A stretch of 64,000 nt of DNA from Niallia sp. FSL W8-0635 (GCF_038007965.1 NZ_JBBOYD010000001.1:4442501-4506500); one strand, 5' to 3'; numbered from the stretch's first letter, positions 28,246 through 37,292 are shown. The notes: generated by a model not told the origin, from the sequence alone. Made by a program: numbers and translations.

Positions 28246-29547
28246 CTACATCATCTCCTCATTGCCAAAAGCATTTGTTTTCTTAAACGTTATGAGTGAT
28301 ACCGCAATTACGATTGCAGAAATGATCAGTGTTACCGCTGCTGCAACTGCATATTGTGGTGCTTGACCTGTTGTTAATTTATAAATCCATGAAATGAGAA
28401 TATCTGTCGATCCTGCATTCCAGCCGATGCTTCCCGGTCCACCTTCATTGAATAAATAGATGATAGAGAAGTTGTTAAAGTTAAATGTATATTGCGTAAT
28501 CATAACTGGCGCTGTAGCGAATAAAATCATCGGTAATGTAATGTTGCGGAATTGCTGCAAAGCAGTTGCACCGTCAAGGTTTGCCGCTTCATATAGATCA
28601 TCTGAGATAGATTGCAGTACTCCAGTTACCATGACAAAAATATACGGGAAGCCAAGCCATCCTTGAATCATAATTAGCGCGGTTTTTGTCCAAGTCGCAT
28701 CTGTCTTCCAAGAGATTGCCGGTATATCAATGAGCGGAAGATGATTAATCAACGGAATTACTTGGGCGTTGATGGCACCAATACTGTCATTGAACATATT
28801 AGAGAATCCCATGATAGAAATAAATGCTGGTACTGCCCATGGTAATAAGAATAGAATTCGGAAAAATGATTTTCCTTTTACATGCTTCTGATGTAATACA
28901 ACCGCTGCAACGACTCCAAGAACAATTTGTAAAGTAGTTGCTCCAAAAGTCCAAATCAATGTCCATACAAGGATTTTCATAAATGTCGCACGATAAGAAC
29001 TTAAGAAGAAAATATTTGTAAAGTTCTCAAATCCAATCCAATCAATTAACTTAAATGGTGGTATATGCTGAAAATCGTAGTTTGTAAAGGCAATAAATAA
29101 TGTTACTAATACCGGAAAAATAATGATAAAAGCCATTAATATATAAGACGGGAATGTAAAGATATAAGGGAATCCTTGTTCCCAAAGATTTTTCAAAATA
29201 TCCAGTGTTTTTGTATTAATTTTTTCTCCTCTATCTCTTAAAGCTCCAATTTTGCGAGCATCAATGATATTCAAGATATAGAAGAATAAAAAGATAACAG
29301 ATAAGATTAATTGCAGTGTTCCTTTAATCATTAGGAATAACGAGTGATCATCACGAGGTACACTTCCTAATGTTATTAAACCCTCTAAAGCCTGAAATCC
29401 AGTAAGTGCCATCTCTATTACGAAAACTAAAAAGAGAGCAAAGAAGATTATTCCTTTAAATGCTTGTTTATTATAAAACTGTCCTAATCCAGGAATAATG
29501 GATAACAGGGATGCTTTCTGTTTATGGTTTGTTTCATTTTGGCTCAT
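28246..29547 (-). CDS. mdxF: Maltodextrin ABC transporter permease MdxF (MalF type)
   Basis: A 433-residue permease. An N-terminal pair of membrane segments (residues 15-95) precedes the MalF-like core of six segments; the EAA loop is [20 protein letters not shown]. The gene has its own operator and cre-like site 110-140 bp upstream, and two hairpins separate it from mdxE, so its expression may be partly independent of mdxE. Confidence 0.9.
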   Translation of the reverse strand: MSQNETNHKQKASLLSIIPGLGQFYNKQAFKGIIFFALFLVFVIEMALTGFQALEGLITLGSVPRDDHSLFLMIKGTLQLILSVIFLFFYILNIIDARKIGALRDRGEKINTKTLDILKNLWEQGFPYIFTFPSYILMAFIIIFPVLVTLFIAFTNYDFQHIPPFKLIDWIGFENFTNIFFLSSYRATFMKILVWTLIWTFGATTLQIVLGVVAAVVLHQKHVKGKSFFRILFLLPWAVPAFISIMGFSNMFNDSIGAINAQVIPLINHLPLIDIPAISWKTDATWTKTALIMIQGWLGFPYIFVMVTGVLQSISDDLYEAANLDGATALQQFRNITLPMILFATAPVMITQYTFNFNNFSIIYLFNEGGPGSIGWNAGSTDILISWIYKLTTGQAPQYAVAAAVTLIISAIVIAVSLITFKKTNAFGNEEMM

Positions 29548-29658
29548 TATGGGCTATCCCCTTTCTATAAATTGCATATTGTTGCATAAATGGTAATTTA
29601 TTGATTTACCAAAAGAAATCATCACTCAACCAACTTTTTTTGATAAACCAATTCGTTT

Positions 29659-29672
29659 TGAAAGCATTTTCA
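29659..29672. promoter_or_regulatory. cre-like site before mdxF
   Basis: TGAAAGCATTTTCA is a near-palindrome matching 13 of 14 cre positions (A replaces the central G). It abuts the maltodextrin operator at 29674. Confidence 0.45.
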
Positions 29673-29673
29673 A

Positions 29674-29687
29674 TGCAAACGATTGCG
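29674..29687. promoter_or_regulatory. Maltodextrin operator 3 (before mdxF)
   Basis: TGCAAACGATTGCG contains GCAAACGATTGC, alike to operators 1 and 2. Its place between mdxE and mdxF implies an internal promoter or a transcription roadblock. Confidence 0.55.
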
Positions 29688-29699
29688 TTAAGGAAAGAA

Positions 29700-29737
29700 G
29701 AAATTTCTAATTATCTGCTGTGATAATTAGAAATTTC
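29700..29737 (-). terminator. Long perfect hairpin between mdxE and mdxF
   Basis: A 16-bp perfect stem (29700-29715 with 29722-29737) around a 6-nt loop, followed on the minus strand by TTCTTTCC. It could act as a partial terminator or as a 3' stabiliser of the mdxE message, letting the binding protein be made in excess. Confidence 0.6.
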
Positions 29738-29741
29738 AACT

Positions 29742-29771
29742 GAAGGGAGTTAAATACCTCCCTTCTTTTTT
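29742..29771. terminator. Second hairpin just after mdxE
   Basis: GAAGGGAG and CTCCCTTC form an 8-bp stem directly after the mdxE stop codon. The T-run lies on its plus-strand side, so as a minus-strand terminator it is imperfect; it probably works with the neighbouring 16-bp hairpin. Confidence 0.5.
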
Positions 29772-29777
29772 CATTGA

Positions 29778-31037
29778 TTATTTATATTTTTGTTCAATAG
29801 ATTCTTTAATATTCTTTACTGTATCTTCTGCAGATTGTTCAGGTGTTTTTGCACCAGAAACTGCATCAAACATTAGATATTGTCCGCCATCCCATACTTC
29901 AGCCATTTGTTGAATATTAGGCATTGGAGAAGCGTTTTCAAAGTTTGCAATAACAGCTTGTGCTAATTCATTATCCGCAGGAACTGCTTCACGTGCGATA
30001 GTGTTTGCAGGAATTTCATTTGTAGCTTCAAAGAATTTTGTTGAGTTATCAGCGTTACCAACATACTCTAACCATTTAGCAGCTAATTCTGGATTTTGAG
30101 CATAAGAAGAAGCTACCCAGGCTTTTCCTCCACCAAATGCAGCGAATTTTTCACCGTTTGGTAATGTAGGAATTGCACCAACACCATAGTTAACGCCTGC
30201 ATCTTTATAAGTAGATGCCATCCAAGGACCATCAATAATGACAGCTGTTTTACCAGTAGTAAACATTTCCGTAATGAAGTCACCAGAACCAGTTACGTCT
30301 TGCATACCTTTTGGCCATTGATCATACCAAGTTTTTGCATATTTAATTGCATCAATTGTACCTTCATTATTTAAACCGATATCAGTTGGATCTGTACCTT
30401 CGCTTCCGAATGCATATCCACCATATCCTGCAACTAATCCATAGCTAAAATAGAAGTCTGTCCATTTTGCTAAGAATGCAGTGTTCTTGCCTGACTCAGA
30501 TGTGAATGCATATTTGCTATCTTTTGTTAATGCTTCTACCTCTGAGAAATCTTTTGGCATTTCGCTAATTAAATCTTTGTTATAAAAACCTACTAAAGTT
30601 TCGATAACAAATGGTGTACCATATTGTTTTCCTTCAAACGTTACTAGCTTTGATTCTGTATCTGTAATTCCTTCTGGCTGTGTTGTAACTTCCGCTAAAT
30701 GACCTTGGCTACCCATTGAACCAACGCGGTCATAAGGAGCGATAAATACATCTGGACCAGTTCCAGCAGGACCATCTAATGCTAAAGCATCCGCTTGGTC
30801 TGTCATTGCCATAACTACTACTTTTACTTCTGCATTATTTTCAGATTCGAAATCTCCTTTAATGCTTTCAATATATTTTTTATACCCATCGCCATCAACT
30901 GACACGGTTAATGTTTGTTTCCCGTCAGTAGATCCGCCCTTTGAACTTTCTTTCGTATCATTGCCGCCGCAAGCGGTTAAAGAGAATGCAGTAAGTAATG
31001 CTACTCCTGACATTAATAGTTTTTTATAGCTTTTCAT
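29778..31037 (-). CDS. mdxE: Maltodextrin-binding lipoprotein MdxE
   Basis: A 419-residue extracellular solute-binding protein of the MalE family. A lipoprotein signal with lipobox LTAC (Cys about residue 23) is followed by a Gly/Ser/Lys linker and a two-lobed binding fold. It captures maltose and maltodextrins for MdxF-MdxG. It is the first gene of the operon, with a promoter controlled by two overlapping operators and two hairpins at its 3' end. Confidence 0.92.
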   Translation of the reverse strand: MKSYKKLLMSGVALLTAFSLTACGGNDTKESSKGGSTDGKQTLTVSVDGDGYKKYIESIKGDFESENNAEVKVVVMAMTDQADALALDGPAGTGPDVFIAPYDRVGSMGSQGHLAEVTTQPEGITDTESKLVTFEGKQYGTPFVIETLVGFYNKDLISEMPKDFSEVEALTKDSKYAFTSESGKNTAFLAKWTDFYFSYGLVAGYGGYAFGSEGTDPTDIGLNNEGTIDAIKYAKTWYDQWPKGMQDVTGSGDFITEMFTTGKTAVIIDGPWMASTYKDAGVNYGVGAIPTLPNGEKFAAFGGGKAWVASSYAQNPELAAKWLEYVGNADNSTKFFEATNEIPANTIAREAVPADNELAQAVIANFENASPMPNIQQMAEVWDGGQYLMFDAVSGAKTPEQSAEDTVKNIKESIEQKYK

Positions 31038-31070
31038 GAAATTTTCCCTCCTTGTTTATCTCACATTCTC

Positions 31071-31108
31071 ATTGTAAATTTGAAAACGTTTTAATGCAAT
31101 CGCTTTCT
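31071..31108 (-). promoter_or_regulatory. mdxE promoter with two LacI-type operators
   Basis: On the minus strand TTGCAT (31099-31094) and TACAAT (31076-31071) are 17 bp apart. TGCAATCGCTTTCT (31095-31108) overlaps the -35 and TGAAAACGTTTTA (31081-31093) fills the spacer; both have the CG centre of MdxR/CcpA sites. Binding at either should block the promoter. Confidence 0.7.
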
Positions 31109-31250
31109 CTGTGTTACCGATAACAGAATGTAACATCTAAACACATCAATGCATAGATTTCTCTAATGTTGGGTAATTATACGTAAAAATGCGTATTTTC
31201 TATGGTTAAACCGTAATTTGGGATTAGTGGTGAATGGATGGGGTTCCTTC

Positions 31251-31458
31251 CTCTGTTACTTCTTTGACTTTGTTTTTTTGCTTTCGGGCTTAGAGGGGGG
31301 ATCTCTGTTACCTTTTCGCCTTTCTTTTCCTGTTTTCGGGCTCAGAGACGCGTTCTCTGTTTCCTTTTCGTCTTTCTTTTCCTGCTTCCGGGCTCAGAGA
31401 TACTCCCTCTATTACCTTTCCATCTTTCTTTTCCTACTAACAGGCGCAGAGAGCATCC
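31251..31458. repeat. Four-unit tandem array, 52-bp period
   Basis: Units start at CTCTGTTACT (31251), CTCTGTTACC (31303), CTCTGTTTCC (31355) and CTCTATTACC (31407), exactly 52 bp apart. Each unit holds a pyrimidine-rich stretch, then CGGGCTCAGAG or similar. The same family recurs at 62236. It fills most of the mdxE-treP gap; no gene is seen there. Confidence 0.8.
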
Positions 31459-31469
31459 ACTTTCACTTG

Positions 31470-31519
31470 AAAAACAAAAAAAGCCAAAACTATTCCTCTT
31501 TAAGCGAATAATTTTGGCT
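31470..31519 (-). terminator. Terminator after treP
   Basis: AGCCAAAATTATTC and its near-complement (31506-31519 with 31482-31495) form a stem followed on the minus strand by TTTTTTTGTTTTT. Confidence 0.8.
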
Positions 31520-31534
31520 CTTATTAACAAAGAT

Positions 31535-32971
31535 TTATCCTTTTACTCTTTTTAACGAAACTTTCCCCATATTAAGTTTAGAGAAAATCATTGTTAGAAT
31601 AATTGGTATTACAATTGCAACAACCATCGCGATTGCGAAGGTAACCATATATTTTGGTTGAATGGATAGAATTCCAGGGATTCCACCTACACCTATTGAG
31701 TTTGCCATTACTCCTGATCCAACAGAAATAATTGCTGCAAATAGGGAACCGATCATAGCGGCAAGGAATGGGAATCCATATTTTAAATTAATACCAAACA
31801 TGGCGGGCTCTGTTACTCCTAAGTAACAAGAGATGGCTGCTGGAATCGATACTTGTTTTTCTTGTTCGTCTTTACGATTTAAATAGATCATTGCAAGTAC
31901 TGCTGATCCTTGTGCAATGTTGGATAACGCGATCATTGGCCATAAATTTGTTCCACCAAATTCACTCATTAATTGTAAATCAATAGCATTTGTCATATGA
32001 TGCAATCCAGTAATAACGAGTGGTGCATAAGCAAAACCAAATACTGCTGCAAATAACCAGCCTAACGTAGATGTTAATCCAGAGTACACAACATCTGAAA
32101 TCACGGAACCTATCTGCCAACCGATTGGACCTAAAACGGTATGAGCAATTAATACAGTTGGTACTAATGCAAAAAATGGCACAACAATCATCGAAATAGC
32201 ATTAGGAACGATTTTACGCAAACGCAACTCTAGGAATGAAAGTAATAATCCTGCTAAAATGGCGGGAATCACTTGCGCTTGATAACCAATCATTTCTACT
32301 TGAGCAAAACCAAAATCCCAAAATGGCACTTCCTGTGTTCCTGCTACTGCATATGCATTTAATAATTGTGGAGAAACTAAGGTAATCCCTAATACAATAC
32401 CAAGAATTTGAGTAGCTCCCATTTTTCTTGCTACTGCCCACGTAATTCCTACAGGGAGAAAGTGAAATATCGCTTCACCAATTAACCATAAAAAACTATT
32501 TGCTCCAGCCCAAAATTGAGAAACTTCTACTAATGCTTTTGTTCCACCCTCGACTAATTTAATTTCACCAATGACATTTCGGAATCCAAGAATTAATCCC
32601 CCAACTACAATCGCTGGAATTAACGGTGTAAAAATATCCGCTAAATGGGCAATCATTCTTTGCAAGAAGTTCATATTTTGTTTTGCCGCTTGTTTCGCCT
32701 CATCCTTAGAAGTATCACTCACTCCGGCAATTTCAATAAATTCATTGTAAAATGAGGAAACCTCATTTCCGATAATAACCTGGAACTGTCCCGCTTGCGT
32801 AAACGTACCCTTTACAAGCTTTATTTTTTCAATGCTGTCTATATCCGCCTTAGATGAATCATTTAAAACAAAGCGCATTCTAGTTGCACAATGCGTTACA
32901 ACAGAAATGTTATCGCTTCCACCAATATGTTCAAGAAGCTCTTTTGCCTGTTCTGTGTATTTTCTCATCAT
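31535..32971 (-). CDS. treP: Trehalose-specific PTS EIIBC component
   Basis: A 478-residue glucose-superfamily PTS protein. The N-terminal EIIB domain has the phosphocysteine in VVTHCATRMRF (about residue 28), and the EIIC domain starts near residue 105 with about ten segments. The EIIB ending TFTQAGQFQVIIGNEV is typical of TreP. It imports trehalose as trehalose 6-phosphate; no EIIA domain is present, so a shared EIIA is expected. Two TreR boxes before the gene support the assignment. The phospho-trehalase (treA) and treR genes are not adjacent. Confidence 0.88.
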   Translation of the reverse strand: MMRKYTEQAKELLEHIGGSDNISVVTHCATRMRFVLNDSSKADIDSIEKIKLVKGTFTQAGQFQVIIGNEVSSFYNEFIEIAGVSDTSKDEAKQAAKQNMNFLQRMIAHLADIFTPLIPAIVVGGLILGFRNVIGEIKLVEGGTKALVEVSQFWAGANSFLWLIGEAIFHFLPVGITWAVARKMGATQILGIVLGITLVSPQLLNAYAVAGTQEVPFWDFGFAQVEMIGYQAQVIPAILAGLLLSFLELRLRKIVPNAISMIVVPFFALVPTVLIAHTVLGPIGWQIGSVISDVVYSGLTSTLGWLFAAVFGFAYAPLVITGLHHMTNAIDLQLMSEFGGTNLWPMIALSNIAQGSAVLAMIYLNRKDEQEKQVSIPAAISCYLGVTEPAMFGINLKYGFPFLAAMIGSLFAAIISVGSGVMANSIGVGGIPGILSIQPKYMVTFAIAMVVAIVIPIILTMIFSKLNMGKVSLKRVKG

Positions 32972-33041
32972 TCTTGCCCCCTTTTACCTATTACTCTCAT
33001 TTATTTATCAATCGATTATCATCTTAATGCATATCCAAAAC

Positions 33042-33054
33042 CTGTATATACAAG
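33042..33054. promoter_or_regulatory. TreR box, downstream copy
   Basis: CTGTATATACAAG resembles the TreR operator core TGTATATACA. It lies about 20 bp after the -10, where a bound repressor would block elongation. The cre-like TGAAAACGTAACCA (minus, 33071-33058; 12 of 14 positions) lies between the two boxes. Confidence 0.75.
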
Positions 33055-33070
33055 TATTGGTTACGTTTTC

Positions 33071-33099
33071 ATTATAGTTGTATATACAGGTAGTGTCAA
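33071..33099 (-). promoter_or_regulatory. treP promoter with TreR box in the spacer
   Basis: A full-consensus promoter on the minus strand: TTGACA (33099-33094), 17 bp, TATAAT (33076-33071). TTGTATATACAG (33078-33089) occupies the spacer and is a TreR-type palindrome, so repression by TreR is expected in the absence of trehalose 6-phosphate. The stretch from 33100 to 33267 shows no further feature. Confidence 0.88.
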
Positions 33100-33267
33100 T
33101 ATAATTAAAAAATAATTTTTTTGGTATTAAAAGGGTTTTTTAGGAACTAAATCGCAATAGAGAAAAATTAAAAAACAGACCCCTACAATCTATTCATGAC
33201 AAGGAGATAAAATGCTCTGAAATGAATGATTGTATGAATCTGTTTATTTTGTAGTTATGTTTAATGC

Positions 33268-34011
33268 TTACAATAATAGCGCGATACTAATCGCAATAAT
33301 CATCACCATGCTAAAATATAAATAATCATATGAAGTAATAATCGTCTTTTGATAGTATGTTCTATCCCTTTCCCCTGTAAAACCTCTTACTTCCATGGCT
33401 ATTGCCATTTGCTCAGAACGACGGATTGCTTGTGTGATCAAAGGCACAGCATATCGGAAGAAGGCTTTCCAAGTTCCGCTATGCTTATACCCTCTAATCC
33501 GATGTGCTTCCTTCAATTGTGCCAAATCAGATTGGAACATTGGAATACAGCGAAAGCCAGCCAACATTCCATATGCCCATTTCGGGGATAATTTCCATTG
33601 GTGAATAAGACTCATCATTAATACGTATAAGTTAGTCGTAGTGGTAAAAAGTAAACCAATTGTAACAAAGGCAATCATCCGCAATGCAATAAGCAAACCA
33701 TTTCCGATACTTTCTTCTGTTACTGTAAACCAAGCCCACTTCCAAACCACTGTTTCGCCTTTCCCAAATGCCGCTAGCATCCAAAAGGTAAGCACAAAGA
33801 AGATGGAATAAGGAAGAAGTACTTTTACTAGAAATTTCCCCTTCCATCCTCCAAGGGTCAAACCGAGTACGAAAACACAAACCCAGATAGCTAACGTAGA
33901 AATTGCACTATGAACGGTCATTAAGATGACCATTAGCAAAATATGGGTCATTAGTTTCAGCGCTGGATTAAGATGTGATAGATAAGACTCGTTGCTTTTG
34001 ATTTTCTTCAA
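33268..34011 (-). CDS. ykoC: ECF transporter T component (YkoC-like)
   Basis: A 247-residue CbiQ/EcfT-type membrane protein with about five segments and the coupling-helix signature in the C-terminal half (LKEAHRIRGYKHSG and AMEVRGFTGERDR, the two Arg-Gly motifs that bind ATPases). It completes the thiamine/HMP ECF transporter with YkoD and YkoE. It overlaps the ykoD gene by 44 bp. Confidence 0.88.
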   Translation of the reverse strand: MKKIKSNESYLSHLNPALKLMTHILLMVILMTVHSAISTLAIWVCVFVLGLTLGGWKGKFLVKVLLPYSIFFVLTFWMLAAFGKGETVVWKWAWFTVTEESIGNGLLIALRMIAFVTIGLLFTTTTNLYVLMMSLIHQWKLSPKWAYGMLAGFRCIPMFQSDLAQLKEAHRIRGYKHSGTWKAFFRYAVPLITQAIRRSEQMAIAMEVRGFTGERDRTYYQKTIITSYDYLYFSMVMIIAISIALLL

Positions 34012-35584
34012 CCTCCTTTAGATCAGCGAATAATTGATAATGAATAGGAGGCACAATAGCTAGCTTCTTACAAAGCTCTTGATTGGAAAAAAGAAGATAT
34101 GGATGATCAGCAAAGGCTAGTTTTTTTTGATGTAGGACAACGACTTGGTCTGCATATTGATCGACAATATCCATATCATGTGTAACCATAATAATAGAAG
34201 TTCCTTCCTTCTTTCTTTTTTCAAGAACCTGTAATAAATCATGAGAAGATTTCGCATCTTGCCCAAAGGTAGGTTCATCTAACAGAAGAATATCTTGATC
34301 TAATAACAGCATGGTCGCCACACTCAATCTTCTTTTCTGTCCAAAGCTAAGGGTAAAAGGATGTTGATCTTGATAAGGCTCTAAACCAAATTCCTTCAAA
34401 AGCTCTGTCGTTCGTTTCTTAATATCCCCTTCCTTCCATTGATACTGAATACCAGAAAAGGCAATTTCATCAAATACAGTTTGATTGATAAATTGGAACT
34501 CAGGATTTTGGAATACGAAGCCTAAGTGCTGATATAAGTCTCTGTCTCGCCATTTTTTTAGTTCCTTCCCCTGAAAACGGATTTCTCCCTTTTTGCTCTT
34601 TTTTAGATGTGCAAGTATCTTTAGGAAAGTACTTTTTCCCGCACCATTATTACCAATAACAGCAATCCATTCTCCCTTATTCACCGTAAAATCTATATTT
34701 TCTAAAATAGTTTCTTTCAAGTAAGCTGCTTCTAAATGATTCGTTTCAAGAACTGGATTGTATATATTCTCAGACTCGAGCCTTGCTTTTTTACTTTCAT
34801 ATTTATGGATAAGGTCTACTCTTCTTGGATGACTCTCCTCTTGAATTAACTCCTCCCACTTATATGGGAACACTTTGGGAAACCATATACCAGCTTCTTG
34901 CATCTCCGCTTTATACTGGTTTAGGACCATTTCTGGTTTGCCTTCAGCAATTATTTTGCCATTTTTACTTAAAAGAATGACACGATCCATCCATTCTATA
35001 CAGCCATCTAGTACATGCTCTACCATAACCATTGTTTGACCAGCTCTAGCTGCGGTACCTTTAATCACCTCAAAAACTTCTTTTCTACCAGAGGGATCCA
35101 GTTGAGCTGTTGGTTCATCCAAAAAGAGTACTTCTGGTTCTAATGCTAATAGACTGGCTAATGCTAGTCGTTGCTTCATTCCTCCTGAAAGATTAGCAAT
35201 AGGAGTGTGGGGATTTATTGCTAATCCTACTTTTTCAAGCAGCTCATGAATTATTGCGTCCATTTCTTCCCTTGGAACTTTACGATTCTCTAGGCTAAAG
35301 GCAATTTCCTCATCCACATGCTCCATGCAAAATTGTGTGTCAGGATTTTGAAAAAGGACACCAGCTCTTTTTTTCCTAGTTACTTCTCCAGAAACACTAG
35401 CTTCTATATGTTCTGGAATAATTCCAGCTAAAACAGATATAATAGTAGATTTCCCACTGCCACTAGGACCTAATATTAATACTTTCTCGCCTTGATTGAT
35501 ATGCAGGGAAACTTCTTTGAGGACAGGTTCCTTATCCTCAAAGAAGCGCACAGTTAGATGGTTACATCCTAACAATGAACTCAT
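33968..35584 (-). CDS. ykoD: ECF transporter duplicated ATPase (YkoD-like)
   Basis: A protein of 538 residues with two ABC ATPase domains in one chain. Domain 1 has GPSGSGKST, LSGGMKQR and EVLFLDEP; domain 2 has GNNGAGKST, LSFGQKRR and DILLLDEP. It energises uptake by YkoC/YkoE. I place the start at 35584 with AAGGAG 7 bases upstream; the ATG directly before (35587) is also possible, while a reading from 35629 lies inside ykoE without a site. It overlaps the ykoE end by about 23 bp. Confidence 0.9.
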   Translation of the reverse strand: MSSLLGCNHLTVRFFEDKEPVLKEVSLHINQGEKVLILGPSGSGKSTIISVLAGIIPEHIEASVSGEVTRKKRAGVLFQNPDTQFCMEHVDEEIAFSLENRKVPREEMDAIIHELLEKVGLAINPHTPIANLSGGMKQRLALASLLALEPEVLFLDEPTAQLDPSGRKEVFEVIKGTAARAGQTMVMVEHVLDGCIEWMDRVILLSKNGKIIAEGKPEMVLNQYKAEMQEAGIWFPKVFPYKWEELIQEESHPRRVDLIHKYESKKARLESENIYNPVLETNHLEAAYLKETILENIDFTVNKGEWIAVIGNNGAGKSTFLKILAHLKKSKKGEIRFQGKELKKWRDRDLYQHLGFVFQNPEFQFINQTVFDEIAFSGIQYQWKEGDIKKRTTELLKEFGLEPYQDQHPFTLSFGQKRRLSVATMLLLDQDILLLDEPTFGQDAKSSHDLLQVLEKRKKEGTSIIMVTHDMDIVDQYADQVVVLHQKKLAFADHPYLLFSNQELCKKLAIVPPIHYQLFADLKEVEENQKQRVLSITS

Positions 35585-36158
35585 CATTATTCTCCTTCTT
35601 CCGATTCGATCTATTGATAGCATATCCATTTAGGACACCTGTTTTACCAAGCCCATCAACAATTGCTTTTGCTAATAATCCCCCTAAAACAAGCCCACTA
35701 ATTACTTGAATAATAAAGGTTAGAACAAGCGTTGTCGTTGTATAATACGAAAACCCCTCTGCAATTATGCTATATAGCATGCTTCCACAAGCAGCTAATG
35801 CCCCTGATAACATTAAGACAGAAACATGGTATTTTTTATAGCGGAAGATCGCAAAAGCTATTTCAGCTCCGATTCCTTGAAAGACTCCTATTAAAAGTGC
35901 TTGTAATCCAAAATGACTGCCAATCAAAAGCTCAACAGAAGCTGCAACCACTTCTGCAATTAAAGCTGCTCCCGGCTTTTGCAAAATATAAGCAACAATT
36001 GGACTCGCAATAACCCATATTCCAAACATAAAGTTAGCACCAACTGGACCAACGATTGCTGAAATCGGAAGCCATAAAGTGGACCATCCCATATAAAGGA
36101 CGCCACATGCTACAGCGATAACTACTAATAAGACTACCTCTTTGATTTTCCAGTTCAT
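35562..36158 (-). CDS. ykoE: ECF transporter S component for a thiamine precursor (YkoE-like)
   Basis: A 198-residue membrane protein with about five to six segments, corresponding to B. subtilis YkoE, which binds the hydroxymethylpyrimidine moiety of thiamine. It is translated 4 bp overlapped with tenA (ATGA), the TPP riboswitch controls the operon, and the next genes encode the ATPase and T component. The substrate is inferred from that context. Confidence 0.88.
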   Translation of the reverse strand: MNWKIKEVVLLVVIAVACGVLYMGWSTLWLPISAIVGPVGANFMFGIWVIASPIVAYILQKPGAALIAEVVAASVELLIGSHFGLQALLIGVFQGIGAEIAFAIFRYKKYHVSVLMLSGALAACGSMLYSIIAEGFSYYTTTTLVLTFIIQVISGLVLGGLLAKAIVDGLGKTGVLNGYAINRSNRKKENNDEFIVRM

Positions 36159-36841
36159 ACAGTCACCTCAATGGTTTTTACTGGCCAATCCTCCAGCTTA
36201 TATGCCATATCCCAAAACTTATATTCTAGTTGGCAGCTTAATAGAAAATACTCCATTAGCTTTTCCTTCTGTTCTTCATTAAGCGTTTCAGCAAGATCAT
36301 CTAATCGCTGACAAAGGGGCGTAGTAACTGTCATAGGACCATCCCCGTAGAAATGAATCCAGTCATAAAAAGGATGGGTACTATCTGGGTTTACCTCTTC
36401 TAAAAGTTTTTTCCCGATTTCAACATACGTCCATGGACAAGGCAAAAGCGCCGCTATAATATCAGCAATTCCACCTTGATGAGCAACCGTTAGCATATGA
36501 CGGATATAATGGTGAGCAGAAGGAGCTACTGGAAACCCTTGTAGATCTTCATATTTAACGCCTGCTACTTCACAAAAATTATTATGAGGATGCGTTTCAC
36601 TATGTAGCACAAAGGAAATTTGGTTATTGAATAGCTCCATATCCTTTCTATCCGCACTTTTGGAAATAGCTAATCCGTAAATTTTCATAAAAGCATTTAA
36701 ATATTCAAAGTCTTGTTTCACGTAATGAATAAGCTGTTCTTTCTTTAAATCCCCTTTTCCAATCCCTTGAACAAATGGATGTTCAAAAATTGCCTGAAAG
36801 ATTGGGTCAGCCTGTGTGCGTAATGCTTGTGAAAAACTCAT
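36155..36841 (-). CDS. tenA: Thiaminase II / aminopyrimidine aminohydrolase TenA
   Basis: A 228-residue all-helical protein with the TenA pattern: ALLPCPWTYVEIG carrying the nucleophilic Cys, and LLSCQLEYKFWDMAYKLE at the C-terminus. It hydrolyses aminopyrimidine breakdown products of thiamine to HMP for salvage. It is the first gene of the operon; B. subtilis has YkoF here instead. Overlaps ykoE by 4 bp. Confidence 0.92.
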   Translation of the reverse strand: MSFSQALRTQADPIFQAIFEHPFVQGIGKGDLKKEQLIHYVKQDFEYLNAFMKIYGLAISKSADRKDMELFNNQISFVLHSETHPHNNFCEVAGVKYEDLQGFPVAPSAHHYIRHMLTVAHQGGIADIIAALLPCPWTYVEIGKKLLEEVNPDSTHPFYDWIHFYGDGPMTVTTPLCQRLDDLAETLNEEQKEKLMEYFLLSCQLEYKFWDMAYKLEDWPVKTIEVTV

Positions 36842-36923
36842 TTGATTTCCTCCTTCTTTGGTCCTCTAAGACCAACCATTAAGATTTTTGATGAAAAGGA
36901 AAACATGGAGCAACTTTGCTATA

Positions 36924-36955
36924 CAAAAAAGCCACTCCAAAAAATGGAGTGGCTT
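36924..36955 (-). terminator. Terminator of the TPP riboswitch expression platform
   Basis: On the minus strand AGCCACTCCA and TGGAGTGGCT pair and are followed by TTTTTTG, between the TPP aptamer and the tenA start. Ligand binding should favour it and switch the operon off. Confidence 0.88.
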
Positions 36956-36993
36956 TATCATGAATAAAATAACAGTATTATTCTAGGCCTACT

Positions 36994-37076
36994 CCACTTT
37001 CCTACGCTAGTATGAACTAGATCAGGTTCAAAGGGTCCAAGTAATCTTGTCTCAGCCAGAAAGGCTCCCCCAGTGG
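36994..37076 (-). promoter_or_regulatory. TPP riboswitch (THI element)
   Basis: The minus strand shows the conserved TPP aptamer parts: P1 closing CCACTG...AAGTGG, then CTGAGACAAGA, ACCCTTTGAACCTGATCT and the stretch ACTAGCGTAGGAAAG. The order and spacing match the class. It controls tenA-ykoEDC by termination at 36924-36955. Confidence 0.95.
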
Positions 37077-37276
37077 ATTTTCCTATTCAATTACTTATTA
37101 CATTACCGAATATCTATAATTATTGTCAATCATTTTCCCCTCATTCTTTTTTTATTATTCTGATTATCCCTTTGTTAAAAGGGTAAAGCTATAAGTGAAA
37201 TTTTAATAATACCGTTGATGTTTCCTTTACTTAAGGTTGTTATCCAAAAGAAACTTTCACAAAATCGACATATTTA

Positions 37277-37292
37277 TGTGATGTTTTTCACA
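37277..37292. promoter_or_regulatory. Rex operator before ldh
   Basis: TGTGATGTTTTTCACA fits the Rex pattern TGTGAN6TCACA exactly. It overlaps the expected -35 of a promoter with TATAAT at 37304-37309. Rex would release it when NADH/NAD+ rises, inducing lactate dehydrogenase under oxygen limitation. The following leader (37310-37474) is A-rich, with no riboswitch or terminator that I can recognise. Confidence 0.82.

Noticed and set aside
31251..31458. CRISPR array
   Set aside because: Units are contiguous 52-bp tandem copies without unique spacers, and no cas genes are present.
31218..31511. A 97-codon plus-strand ORF between mdxE and treP
   Set aside because: It is made almost entirely of the 52-bp tandem repeat and the treP terminator, with no ribosome-binding site.
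33349..33604. Plus-strand ORFs inside ykoC
   Set aside because: Antisense shadows; ykoC matches EcfT motifs.
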